Assembly (NCBI RefSeq): GCF_000003815.2
Contig: NC_049994.1
Coordinates: 16,623,280 to 16,685,279, forward strand
Direction: 5' to 3'
DNA length: 62,000 nucleotides
Source: Branchiostoma floridae
Taxonomy: Eukaryota > Chordata > Leptocardii > Amphioxiformes > Branchiostomatidae
A program made the position numbers and the translations under genes. The notes beneath the pieces were generated by a model. It made no database searches. It was not told the DNA's origin and saw nothing but the letters and a program-made list of their open reading frames with translations. Each line of letters opens with the position of its first letter. Within the stretch, counting starts at the first letter, position 1. Of this stretch, positions 1 to 11,900 are shown in pieces.

Positions 1-325
1 GAAATGGAACCAGTTGAGTGTCGCGCAGTGATCCGGTTTTTGTATTTGAAAGGACGCACACCAAAGAAGACTTTTGATGAAATAAATGAAACTTATGGTG
101 ATGATGCCCCATCATATGACCTTGTAAAACGCTGGCATCCTGAATTCAAACGTGGCTGGAAGTCTGTGGAAACAGCTCCCAGACCTGGTCGTCCCTCTTG
201 TGCCATTGATGAGGCATCAGTTGGAGGACCAACCTGGGGTGTCCTACAAAATCGGTGTCCAGAGCTGCATCAAACGATGGGAGAAATGCATAACTCTGGG
301 TGATTCCTATGAAGAGAAAGACTAA
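1..325 (+). pseudogene. mariner-type transposase remnant, internally deleted
   Basis: Bases 4 to about 220 encode the N-terminal helix-turn-helix region of a mariner (Tc1/mariner superfamily) transposase, with the typical run KRWHPEFKRGWKS followed by PRPGRPS. Bases 245-325 encode, in a different frame, the typical C-terminal end (IGVQSCIKRWEKCITLGD, then a stop at 323-325). Nearly the whole catalytic DDE domain between them is missing and the two ends are joined out of frame, so no active enzyme can be made. It is a deletion derivative or a degraded copy. Only the right flank is visible, because the element starts at or before the window edge. Confidence 0.85.
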
Positions 326-2624
326 TAACTGTGCCAAGTTTCATTAATCTCCTGCTATGGGAAATGGGTCAGGACCATTACTAATTGCACGCCCCTCGTA
401 AAAGCATTGGTTGTGTACAAAGAAATTTGCTATCACATTAGGGAAACATGACCATGTAATACGAATCTAACAACATTGTTTAAACTTGACATTGGCAACA
501 GACTTATCTCATATGCTCAAATTCAGTAAAACTTTTGAATTAAACTCTGGATGGCAACTTTGACGCAACATACATGTTTTGACCAAAGACAGTGATTTTT
601 TTGCTTGTAATTCCATCTATATTTGATTAAGGTATTGCTAAGTTCCTGTACATATGAGTAACATACTTCATGGCAATGGTTTTTAGTAAGAGAGGACAAA
701 TGTATCACTAGAATACCTGCAATACTGTAAAATTCATTCAATTCCAGGTACTTTCAAACAATTTTGTATACCAAACTTTTTCATCCTTCAAAGTTCATGA
801 AATGCATGCACAAACTAATGTCAATGCTATGAAAGAAAGCTTTAACTAATGGCATACATGGTGATTTATAAAAAAAGACAACTGCACTTTCAGGTCTACC
901 AATCCAGCTGGTAGAGTTTCAGAATGTTTGTTTAACCAACTTCTTCACTACGTCACACCAATCCATTTCTTTGATTTGGGGACATCTTTTAGCAAAGATG
1001 TATCAAAATTTCTGTCATCTGTAAAAATTTCCTCCATTAAACTGAGTGAACCAAGATGCAGACTTCCCCTTGCGGACTTTGTTCTTATGTTCATCTTTCA
1101 GTCTGGCATGATTTGTCTTCATTCAAGAAGCAACAAATGGTGTGGCTTTAATGCTATCACAACTGATGACATCATCAAGTTTAAAGAACTGACCAAGTGA
1201 GTGACTTTTCACTCTTCAAAAACATCAAGTTCACCCCAAAGTGCTTGACAATCATGAAAATTGTTACTACCATCTAGAAATGCTCAATATGCATCTTAGT
1301 CCAGCATTTTCCAACCTCGCTTTGGCAGGAATTTTGCACTTTGCCTTTGTCACCATTACTTCTTGGCATACTTGCCCAGAAATAAAGAAATTATTAATAT
1401 CAATGTATGCAAACATCACACACAATCTAGCAATGCTATATACACCAGCTGGTTAGCATTGAAATTTACGTAAATATACACCTTACTTTTTTTCTGACTC
1501 ATTTATCAGAAATCCTAGTCCTTCTTATTATACAAATACAGACTATCCTTCAATTCAACTTTGGCACAGATGCTTTACTGTGGGATCTACCTGGCAGTTC
1601 TTTCATGTGTTCAACTTCGACATTTGGTATAAAAATAGAGATTGTCAGATATCTTGAGTTATGTGTATCATATACAATGTTTGTTTGATGAAAATGAGAA
1701 CTTATGCTTGCAGAGAATGTTGTAGAACTGCATAATATGGCTTGAATTTGAAAATGAAGCAAATCATCTGCGAGATTTTTTGACAGAATACAATGTATGT
1801 TATCGAACTGCTTGTCAATTAAGATCTCTCATTTTTACATGACCTTATTTTTTTAGGCCACATCGATGCAACTCCTTGGATTTCAGACATTTGACATCAT
1901 CTTTTTAAAAATCTGAGAAACAAAATCGTATTAGTGAGTCCCTATCAACAGAAAGAGCCCTTTGCTTAGCCAAAATCACAGTCTGATTATGATAGACACT
2001 GGTGTGCACGGAGGTCCTGAGAGTATCTAAACCATGACTTATAATCTGCAAGTATTGGAATATTAGAGATAGATTTGGCAGTGCATTTAAATTCATTATA
2101 ACTACACTCATTGCAGAATCTCACCAAGAGTTGTACCAATATGGCTTATCATGATCAAAATTCTATAAAGAACCATTCAATCAACAAGTTTCAGAAACGA
2201 TTTGAGAAGTCTCTCACAATAAAAGTTATCTATTTGTTACATCCAGTGAGGAGTCCAGCAAAGTTTCCTCCAAGTTTCAGCATTGTCTTGCACTTCATTG
2301 TCATTTCGAGTTCACAAAATTTCTCCCCATTTTTCTTCAATCACGTCAGTAACACACTTGATTAATGCAGTCAAATTTCCAGCACCAGTTTTGAGTCTGT
2401 GGTCATCGGTCCACCATGCAGCAGCACCTCCTTTCAGTTCTGATGAGTACTGCAGTACAGGCATCCCTGCTGTCCTTGGCTTTCAAATACTCACAGTTGA
2501 CTATATTTTGAGCAGTCACCAACATGTGGCATATCCCCTTATGGGTCCTTGTATACAAGAAGAGCAATACTTTAGTCCAGTACGCTCTTTCAAGATTGCA
2601 ACACGTTGAGAGAACAAATCTCCG
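326..2624. other. 3' flank of Sema5, no gene recognised
   Basis: AT-rich sequence with only short open frames and no domain I recognise. The part next to 2,624 must hold the 3' untranslated region of the minus-strand semaphorin gene, but I could not find a convincing AATAAA-type signal on that strand, so the transcript end is not placed. Weak, decayed copies of the 'ggccacaccaattt' element terminus occur near 1,856. Confidence 0.5.
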
Positions 2625-2917
2625 CTAGTCCCAGAATGGATCCTTATAAGTTGCATATTTCGGATCCCCTTTACTCGCTTCATACACCGTCATCTTTGGC
2701 TTCGTGTTGATCATTTTCTTGTTGTTTGGTTTGTTGACGTTTACGTGTTTGTGACAGGGGTGTATTCTGGACTCCTGGAATCTCAGGTAGTAGATGTAAG
2801 ATCCAAGAAACAGTGTTCCTCCGAGAAAGAACGACGCGATTCCTGCGATGATGATGTAGATTAGGTCAATCTTTTTATTCCAGTTTCTAGATTTGACTGG
2901 TTGGATGTTGACATCAT
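2625..2917 (-). CDS. Sema5: Sema5 exon 25: transmembrane helix, cytoplasmic tail, stop
   Basis: The acceptor is tttccag at 2,918-2,924. The exon opens with [12 protein letters not shown] and then holds a hydrophobic stretch of about 23 residues (from [13 protein letters not shown]) ending in YYLRF, the membrane anchor. A basic tail follows with [17 protein letters not shown] and ends [11 protein letters not shown], with a TAG stop at 2,625-2,627. The IHP motif just inside the membrane and the Asn/Lys-rich stretch resemble vertebrate class-5 tails. Confidence 0.93.
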
Positions 2918-5900
2918 CTGGAAACAGAAAAATTAAAGTAATCAGAGATGGCATACTTCACCCCCTCAGATAGTAAGGACTCAAGCAGAACATACAAAAC
3001 TGTACTGTACTTGGAAGACTAAAACAATGTGTTTGAATTCTACTTTGATCTTGGAGAATGTCTGAATAGCTGTACATGTAACAAAACCTCGAAATATTTT
3101 CACAAACTCTTTGGTACATTTTGAATACATCATGAAGGAATGCTGGAATGAAAGATTAAACTTATAGAATAAAAGACTGAATGAATGAATAAATGAATGA
3201 CTGAATGAAAAATTGCTACAATAAAAAGTAAATTAATAGCAAATATGTTGTTACAGGATGAATGAATGAATAAATGAAGCAATGAGTGAAGCAATGAGTG
3301 AAGCAATGAGTGAAGCAATGAATGAAGCAATGAGTGAAGCAATGAATGAAGCAATGAATGAAGCAATGAATGAATGAACCAATAAGGTTGAGCTTACCCA
3401 GGCTGACATCAGATAAACAAGACTGTTCCTGTGTGGTGTTGCCTGTGCAGTGCCCTGGGAGGGGCGACTCCTCCCCACACTCACGTGTCCTCCTACGCAG
3501 GCCGGCATCATCACAGGGCGACCAGTGGGTCCAGTGTCTCCAGCCGTTTACTGTGGACAGGATAACATACAGTGGATGTAGATGCCATTTCTAAGTGAAC
3601 TACATTCTGAGTGAACTCAGCTAAGTGTCGATGTGGTCTTTCTAACCAAACTATGGCACATACTCTACAGGACTATGTTCATGTCTGTGTTCAAATGTCA
3701 CCAAGTAAGACTACATAATAAAGGTGCCCTGTACTGTTTGCATAGGGTGGTATGAGTTCACCTGGATTGAACTCACGACCTACCATATGCAAGGCAAACA
3801 CTCCACCCACTCGGCCATTGTATCGGTTGTGTCTTTTGTGAGATGTTTTAAACAAAGCAGTGAATGTAAGGACGTACTTAGACAGGTGTGAGCATTACGC
3901 ATCACCTATTTCATCTTCAAACTCCCAATAGCCTATTTTTGGACCACTTTCCCTTCATCTTATCATAATGACATTTTATATTATAATAGAGAACAGTAAG
4001 AACGTACTGAGACAGGGGAGAGCATTACACGTCTCTTCCTTCCTCCGTTCCCCCTCACACCGCCCCATCCCAAAGCAGGTCCTGGTACGGAACCGCGTTC
4101 CACCATCACACGACACCGAACAGTGAGACCACTCCGACCAACAGGACCAAGTAGAGTTAGCTGTGAGGGGACAAAAAACATGGGATTGGTTGTTTCTCTA
4201 TATTTTTGGCATAGGCAATATAAGATGCCTAACTCAAGAAACTATGCTGGAACAAATTGCAGCAGTCCTTAAAGATAATAAGTCATAGCTCATTTTTTCT
4301 TCTTCTTTAGATTGTTCTAACTCTAAGGTTTTAAGAATGATCAAGTACTAAACAACTGTCCCCAGAAGAGATTTTTGCTATCTTATTGTTGAAAAAAAAC
4401 AACTTAGAACAGACAGTCCTTGCTTGTTTTCATGTCCAAGTTCACAACTGGACCCTTCCCTACCTGTGCAAGGTGCCATGGTACAGTCCTTATAGATGAC
4501 ATCAGGTCCGAGGCAGGGCGAACCACCGCCGCTGGGAGGGGGGTTGTTACACTGCCTCTGCCGCGTTCTGACCCCTGAACCGCAGCTCACTGTACATGGT
4601 GACCATGGCAACCAGCTGGACCACACCCCGTGGACAACTCGAGCTGGACCTAATGATTAAAGACAGAAGACATGGGAATTACTGATATTTCTGCAGTAGG
4701 AGAAGAAATAATGATTAAGGTCAACAGAATTTCCATTTGACAGGACTTAAGGACTGGATAAAAACTGTTTAAAAACAATATAACCCTCTAACTTTGCTGT
4801 AAATTAGGCCATCTCATCTTGGTTCTTAGATAAATGTTTCTGGATCTAGGATGAGCAAAAGCACAAGGCAAAAATAGAGGGATGGAGGGAAAACTCAAAT
4901 CTGACTCCCTGGAACTGTACATATATCAAGGTTATTTCTCAAGTCCAGCATTATCTTTTAGAATTCATTTCAAGACACCAAAAATTGAATTGGAGTTCAA
5001 AATGACCTAAACAATTTCAAACACAAATCTACCTGATGTATGCAGGCCTGAACTCCCTACTTAATGGTTTACATCATAAACAAAATTTTAGGGTCTGACA
5101 TACCTTTAGCTGCACAGGAGTGCCTGCTGTTGGTGTCGCAGTAGCGCATATCCAGTGTTACATGTACATCTGACATGTACATCACAAAATATTTTTATAC
5201 GCATTTAGGGGAAATACAATTTGTATTTCCCCAAATGCGTATATGAACATTTTGTGAGTCAGATGTACCTTTCATTGCACAGGAGTGTCTGCTGTCGGGG
5301 TCGCAGGATTGCAAGTATTTCTGTATTTCCTCTAAGGTTTATATGAATATTTTGTGATTGATTCTTACCTTTCGTTGCGCAGGAGTGCATGCTGTTGGGG
5401 TCACAGTAGCGCATGTCCAGCCTGCGATGTCCCACCCATATCAGGCTGTCGTCAGGCACACGGGCCTTACACACGTACCGGACGCGGCCCTCGTAGTAAC
5501 CACCGCGGTCCGTAATGTTCATGTGGATCCAGGGACTCCATGGAGTGGACTTCCGGGTTTCTGTCGCGATAGAAGAGGGGAGAGAAACATGAATATGACA
5601 TGGATAATTTGCAGATGACACCTCGACGTTCACTGATTCTGGCTTCTTTCACACAAAAACTGCAAAAGATCTTACAAAGTTTCCAACCAATTATAAGACA
5701 CCACAAACCCAAAAATCATTATGAGAAATTGATAATGAAACTAAAAATAAATGTCAGAATGTGATTATAAGTATTGTTAAAAAGAAAACATTTTGGCAAC
5801 AGTCCTATCACAAAAAACAGCTAAAATCTTTAGCTCAAATTTTTAGTAGAAAGTTTTACAAATACATTGTCTGAGAATAAATTTGACATCAGTAATGGAA

Positions 5901-8900
5901 GTATATACAATGTATATTACAGGCTATGTAAAAATGGAATCAAACAATACAATAGCCTACCTGGGCAGTTGTGAGTGTTACATTCCCTGTACTCCTTATC
6001 ACACCCGGAGGGACACTCCTGGGCGGTGCACATCCGGGTCCGCTCCTGTATCCCTCCGCCGCACTTCCGGGAACACCGTGACCATGGCGACCAGTCCAGC
6101 CACACCCCTTTGGCTTCTGCAGAAATTTAATATCTAAACACTTCAATATCATTGATAGTGTGGCCACCAGATTTAGCAGGAGGAAAAAAGATGAAAACAG
6201 AGTGCTGTGAACAAAGCTTAAATCTGGCTTTATTCACTTTCTGAAACTGTGTGTACAGCAATGCAGATGTTTTCATGTTTTCAAACTCCATGGTGCAGGA
6301 GATGTTCTGGGGAGTGGGGTTTGGGGTGCAGACTTAGGTTTGGGATTAGGGATAGGGTTAAGGTTAGAAAGACTAGGAAAAGTATCTCTCACCAGGGCAG
6401 GGTGGGTTGTTACAGACGAGGTGCTCCTGACTGTACCCCACACACAGCCGGCCCCCGTACTGGGGTGCTGGATTGGTGCAGGGTTAGGGTCAGGGTTAGG
6501 GTTAGGGTCAGGGTTAGGGTTGGGGTTAGGGTTAGGAAGACAATAAGAAGTATCCCACACCAGGACAGGGTGGGTTGTTGCAGACTAGGTGCTCCTGACT
6601 GTACCCCACACACAGCCGGCCCCCGTACTGGGGAGCTGGGTTGGTGCAGGGTTAGGGTCAGGGTTAGGAAGACAAGTAGAAGTATCTCTCACCAGGACAG
6701 GGTGGGTTAGGTTCAGGATTAGGGTTGGGGTTAGGGTGAGGGTTAGGAAGACTACAAGTAGTAAAAGTATCTCTCACCAGGACAGGGTGGGTTGTTGCAG
6801 ACAAGGTGTTCCTGACTGTACCCCACACACAGCCGGCCCCCGTACTGAGGTGCAGGGTTGGTGCAGGTTTAGGATTAGGGTTAGAGTTAGGGTTGGGGTT
6901 AGAAAGACTTGTAAAGAAGTATCTCTCACCAGGGCATGGTGGGTTGTTGCAGACGAGGTGCTCCTGACTGTACCCCACACACAGCCGTCCCCCATACTGG
7001 GGTGCAGGGTTAGTGCAGGAACGATGGCGCATCTTCACCGCCGGGCCACAGGTTCTGGAGCAGCACGTCCACACCGACCACTCTGACCAGCCTCCATTAA
7101 CTGTAAACATTTTAAAGATAGATACTTATAATCCTGGCTCTACTTTAGGCAACAAGTCTCTTTTTTCCTATTTTTTATTTGAATAACATTCACTCCAATC
7201 AAACTCAAGCGAAAACCCCAGGAGAAAATATTGATTAAATGCAACGTTCTGCTTCTTAGCCTAGTATGCCTAGCATTGCTTAGAACACTAGGTAAAATGT
7301 AACATATCTTACTTTTTCTGCTTCATTTTCTATGTTCTACCAACATTCACATAGACACTGCTGCTGATGCAATATGTTCTGGAAAGCTATTTCAGTACCA
7401 AGGAGAAGTCATTCATTTCCAGTTTTTCTACAAGACAAAATTGTGGGGTCCATTGCAATATGCAAAACAAGAGGTAAAACAAAATCCTCACTTGTACAGT
7501 TGGAGACTTGAGTGGCGGGCTCCACACATGGCTTCCCTCCACACCGCGGCGCAGGGTTGTCACACGACCGGGACCGACACATGCACGTCGTCTCCTCACC
7601 GCTCTCCAGAAGCTGGGTACACGGTTCCCATGGCAACCACTCGCTGTAATCTCCGTCAACTGGGGATAGGAGATGGGTGGGTTGGTTAGATAGTACATCA
7701 AGCATTTTGCAGATGAAAATTTATTGACAGTGTATAGACATCTAGCTAAATGTTTAACCTCTTACACCTAAAAAGACCATACCGAAAGGGCTTTGTAGTC
7801 CCTTGGATGGGATTTTAAGATTTCCTGTGTATTAGAAGAGCCACATTTTGAGCAAAAGGCTAGCAATGTCTTCCCATATCTACAAAAAAAGCAGCCTTTT
7901 GTGCAACTGTACAGTGCATTTTACAGGTGTAAAACTTAACATTTGAACGGTTTTAACTCATACTATTATAAAACTAAGAACCAATTATTGATTCAGATAA
8001 AAAGAAAAGGCGCAAAGTACAAATAACAACCCATGACTGACTTTACAAAAATTCCTTCTTCCATAGAACTATTCTGAGTAGGGCTCTTTGTCACCAACTG
8101 TAGGTTCTGATTCTTACCAGGCAGGTTGAGAACAGGACAGGAGCTGATGTCTTGGTGCCAGTCCTGCATATGTTCCATACTGTGGAAACAACAACAAAAC
8201 ATTATTTTTGTGACTTGTTTCTGTGAAGATCCAACGTTAGACACCATTAGCAAAATCTATGTAATGCTATGCAAGGCTATGAAAGCTAGTTCAGTACCAA
8301 GGACAGGGTATGTATGGTCTTTTCTCATTCCAGAAAAAATTGCTTTGAAAATACCACTGCCTCAAAACTTGATCACATACAACAAATTTTAACCCACTCA
8401 CCTCTGTCTAAAGTCATTTTTTGGCAAACAAAATTGCAAAAGAAATACTGATAGCCAAAGAAAATATTACGTTAACAACTTTTAACCTTCTCACCTCTGT
8501 CTAAGAGAAGCACATCTCTTGTTGTAGGAGTCCCACCCACAGTAGGGGTCCATGGCAAGGAGACAGGTTCTGCAGAGTAACAGTGGTCAAACATAACTTT
8601 GCTGAATTCACATCCAACAAATAGTGTGGTCTCATCTTTACTTCAACATGTAAGAGGAAAGGGGAAGTTCTTAGAAGTAACGCTAGTTCATCTTTATCCG
8701 TGGCGTAACCTATATCCGTTGTTTTGAAAAATATTGTGTATTTTGGGGTATCAAGTTAAATTGAAGGGCTGTGCCTCAGAATTCCAATATTTTGAAAACA
8801 TTGCAATTTGAAACCACCGTCCATGGACTTGCTATCCCCAAATACTCTGTTTTTAGATAACAGCAGATAAAGATTACCCCACGGATAAAAGTGAACTAGT

Positions 8901-11900
8901 AATGTAGCATAGCTTTAGTTGTTGTGCCTCTAACACTGTAACAGAAATACTTCATGCAACTACTGCATTTAGCCCATATGGGCAAGAACTTGCAAATAAA
9001 GATCATTGTCATTGTCATGATGCAGTTTGACTTACTTCCTTGACTTGAACTGCTGACACCTGTGGACAGGAATCTTCATTATACGTGTCTGGGAACCCAC
9101 ATAGATAGCCTCCTGCGGAGGGAACCAAGGGGTGTTATAGAATAAACAGTATTAAGAATTTTATCTATTGCATAATATTTCTATTGCCTGTTGCATAGAA
9201 TGTGTTTTGTAATGTGTAGTGTTCAACAACAGCAATGACTGCCAAATGACAGTCTCTGCCACATAGGGCACATCTGTAAGCTGACTCAGGTCTGTTGCAG
9301 AGCTCTTTTCGCAGGATCCGCTTTTCTTCTGCCATGCACATCAGTCTGGTTTCTCCTGATTTTACACTATACTAAGAATGCAAAATTGTCCAACAGGAAA
9401 CAAAGGTTAAGTAATTCTGACTTTGACTGACCTCATCTGACAGCAGTGTGACAGATCGGATGGGTTCTGCTGCTCCCTCCTGAAAAACAGAGTCATATTT
9501 ACAGTCCCAAACTTAGAATTAGACAAACCATAAAGGGAAATTCTCAAATCAAATCATTTTCTTGTGGACTTACTTTTGTGAAAAGAGAAGAAAGGAAGCT
9601 TTTGTGGGGATCTAAGTTTGCAGTTGAAGCTATTCTGTTGTACAGTAGTACATAGTTATACAATAGAAAAGGACATTTGTGGTGCCATGATTTCACAGTG
9701 GGGAAGTCAATGTGAAAAGAAAACAAGCTTGAACATTTCATGAGTAATAAAGTGCATGATCCTGGTGGTTTTATACACTCACAGGGAAAGGGTGAATCTC
9801 CTCCACCAAACAGGGCTGGTCTGTGCCAGGTAGAACAATGTACTTCCTGATGGTACCAGAAACTAGGGGGAATGGAAAAGAAACAGCTGATATTAACGGT
9901 ACTATAATGGACACAATAACAAGAAATAAAGAAATGCCTTAATTTAAACAACTCTAAAACTCCCACAAGAATGCGAAATCTAACAATAATACAACAATAC
10001 TGTAATACCACAAAATAACAGCAAAAATGTTTTAATCATCACTTACCAGTTGCTACAAACATGACACTGAAAACTTCCCTTCTCCCTCGTATTCTGTCCA
10101 CAACGATGTGAGAAAATCTTGGAAGAAAAACAAGAATTTGATATTTTCTCAACGAAAAAGTTTTGTAAAAAAAAAGAGCAACCATTCAGCAGTTTTTTTT
10201 GCATGTACTGTGTAAAAATACACTATGAATCATCACATGACATCCTTTACCTTTCTACAACACCTATTCTTCTTTATGCAAGGAGCTTTTATCTGATAAA
10301 AGCTCCTTGCTTTATGTAAACACCTAATATGGAAATTCAAAATTTCAAAATCAGCTAGTAGTCTGTGATTGGCTACCTGTCATATTCCTGTTGGACCAGT
10401 GGATTGTGGTGGGAGGGGGGGACAGCCTGGTCCATGAGTTGGTACTTCATGGCATCTTCCAGGGAGCGGCTGGTCTGGTTGGGCCGCAGGTGGTCAGGGC
10501 CTACCGTCTCACACTGTATGGGATGCAATATGGTCAGGTTGCATGCCTGCAAAGCTGGTGTGTTACGCTAAAGGGTGGTTATACTGGCTATATACATGTA
10601 GATACAGATACAGAAGCTGGTGTGTTGCACCAAAGGGCAGTTATATCGGCTATATAGATACCAGACACAGAAGCTGGTGTGTTATGCCAAAGGGCCGTAG
10701 GTGGTCAGAGCCCACTGTCTCACACTGTAGGGGTGGAATATGGTCAGGTTATAGTGGTTCTAAGCTTAATGAACATCGGGCTTCTCTCAGAAAAAAAATG
10801 TGCTCTGATTTATTACAAATGTTGAATTTAGTTGTAGACTTTTCATGGTGCTGAAAAGCCTTCCAACCATTTTGAAAAATGTTCTTATATCACAAGAACG
10901 TCAGAAGAAAACATCTAGACTATTGTAACTCAAAGACAGCTTCTCCTTGTCTGATTGGCCATAGGCGGTAAGGGTCCACTGTCTCACAATATGGTCAGGT
11001 CGCATGCATGCGAAGCTGGCGTGTTACGCCAAAGGGCGGTTATACCGGCTATATAGATACAGATACAGAAGCTGGTGTGTTATGCCAAAGGGCCGTAGGT
11101 GGTCAGGGCCCACTGTCTCACACTGTAGGGTGGTAATTATGATACATTCTAACTCCCCATTAGGTACAACAAAACAGTTTAACAGTTTTACTGTCAAAAT
11201 CAAAGAACCCATTATGGAGTTGAGTAGACTTGTCTTCCATTGCATTCAAATAAGTCAAACGTGGGAAAGCTAGCTTTATGCAGATCTTTATTGACACGAC
11301 AAAAGCACAGCGGCTTTCGTAAGGTCTACATGTATAACAACTACTTACAGTACAACAAAACACACATATATGGATATCTATAGGTATGAACAAATCAACA
11401 TATAGGGACTAGCATGTCATTCACACTATTGCTTCTACGGTATGGACATGTAATCATTCTTCTTGCCAATATCAATAAACCTGTTGATTTATCTATTAAT
11501 AATAACTTTCAAGACTCTTTTCTAAGGTGAAAATATAGACTTACATTATTACAAGTACTTTAAACACTAATAAAAAATCTAGAATAAACCATTCAACAAG
11601 GCAGTCCATTCGAATTGTGGTTTAGTGGTAGACCTTTTCATGGTGCTGAAATGCCTTCCGCTGGTATTGAGAAAAATTCCTAAAAACACATACAGAATGA
11701 ATACCTTCCCAGACCATTTTTAACACTTTTCATCACATGTTCTAAGGGGTTTAAATATCTGGCTATTTCAGTTTGAAGATTCAGTTGCATTGGTTGAAGT
11801 AATCATGAAGACAGCAACAACTTACCTGGAAGTTAGAGTTGGGGTTTGGGGACGTCAGCCAAGCAGACTTGGAGTTGGGCTTGTATCGGAAGGAGCCGTT

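Larger units (their letters stand above)
6330..6929. repeat. Exon 19 border array with telomere-like (TTAGGG) spacers
   Basis: Downstream of exon 19 are four extra copies of its last part plus donor (exon ends at 6,393, 6,561, 6,693 and 6,778). Three are about 89 bases; the 6,693 copy is only about 17. Between them lie degenerate runs of ggttagggttagggtcaggg (best at 6,481-6,538). The spacers join the copies inside the codons for TNPAP (act aac cct gca), which themselves resemble ctaaccctaa, so the telomere-like runs may have grown by slippage from coding sequence. All three long copies stay open and encode the same residues as exon 19. Confidence 0.93.

Noticed and set aside
2283-2609. 108-codon plus-strand frame next to the Sema5 stop
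   Set aside because: It lies in the expected 3'UTR, with no domain and no splice context.
3130-3514. Minus-strand frames of repeating SFIA or HSLL
   Set aside because: Translation of a 12-bp minisatellite.
3742-3830. Functional tRNA gene
   Set aside because: A- and B-box-like words are present but no full cloverleaf; better explained as a SINE head.
6330-6910. Chromosome end or true telomere
   Set aside because: Runs are short, degenerate and interrupted by coding copies within a gene.
6249-7086. Long plus-strand frames with repeated VRVRVR and TAGPRTG
   Set aside because: Translation of the antisense TSP1 copies and TTAGGG runs; the minus strand is the coding one.
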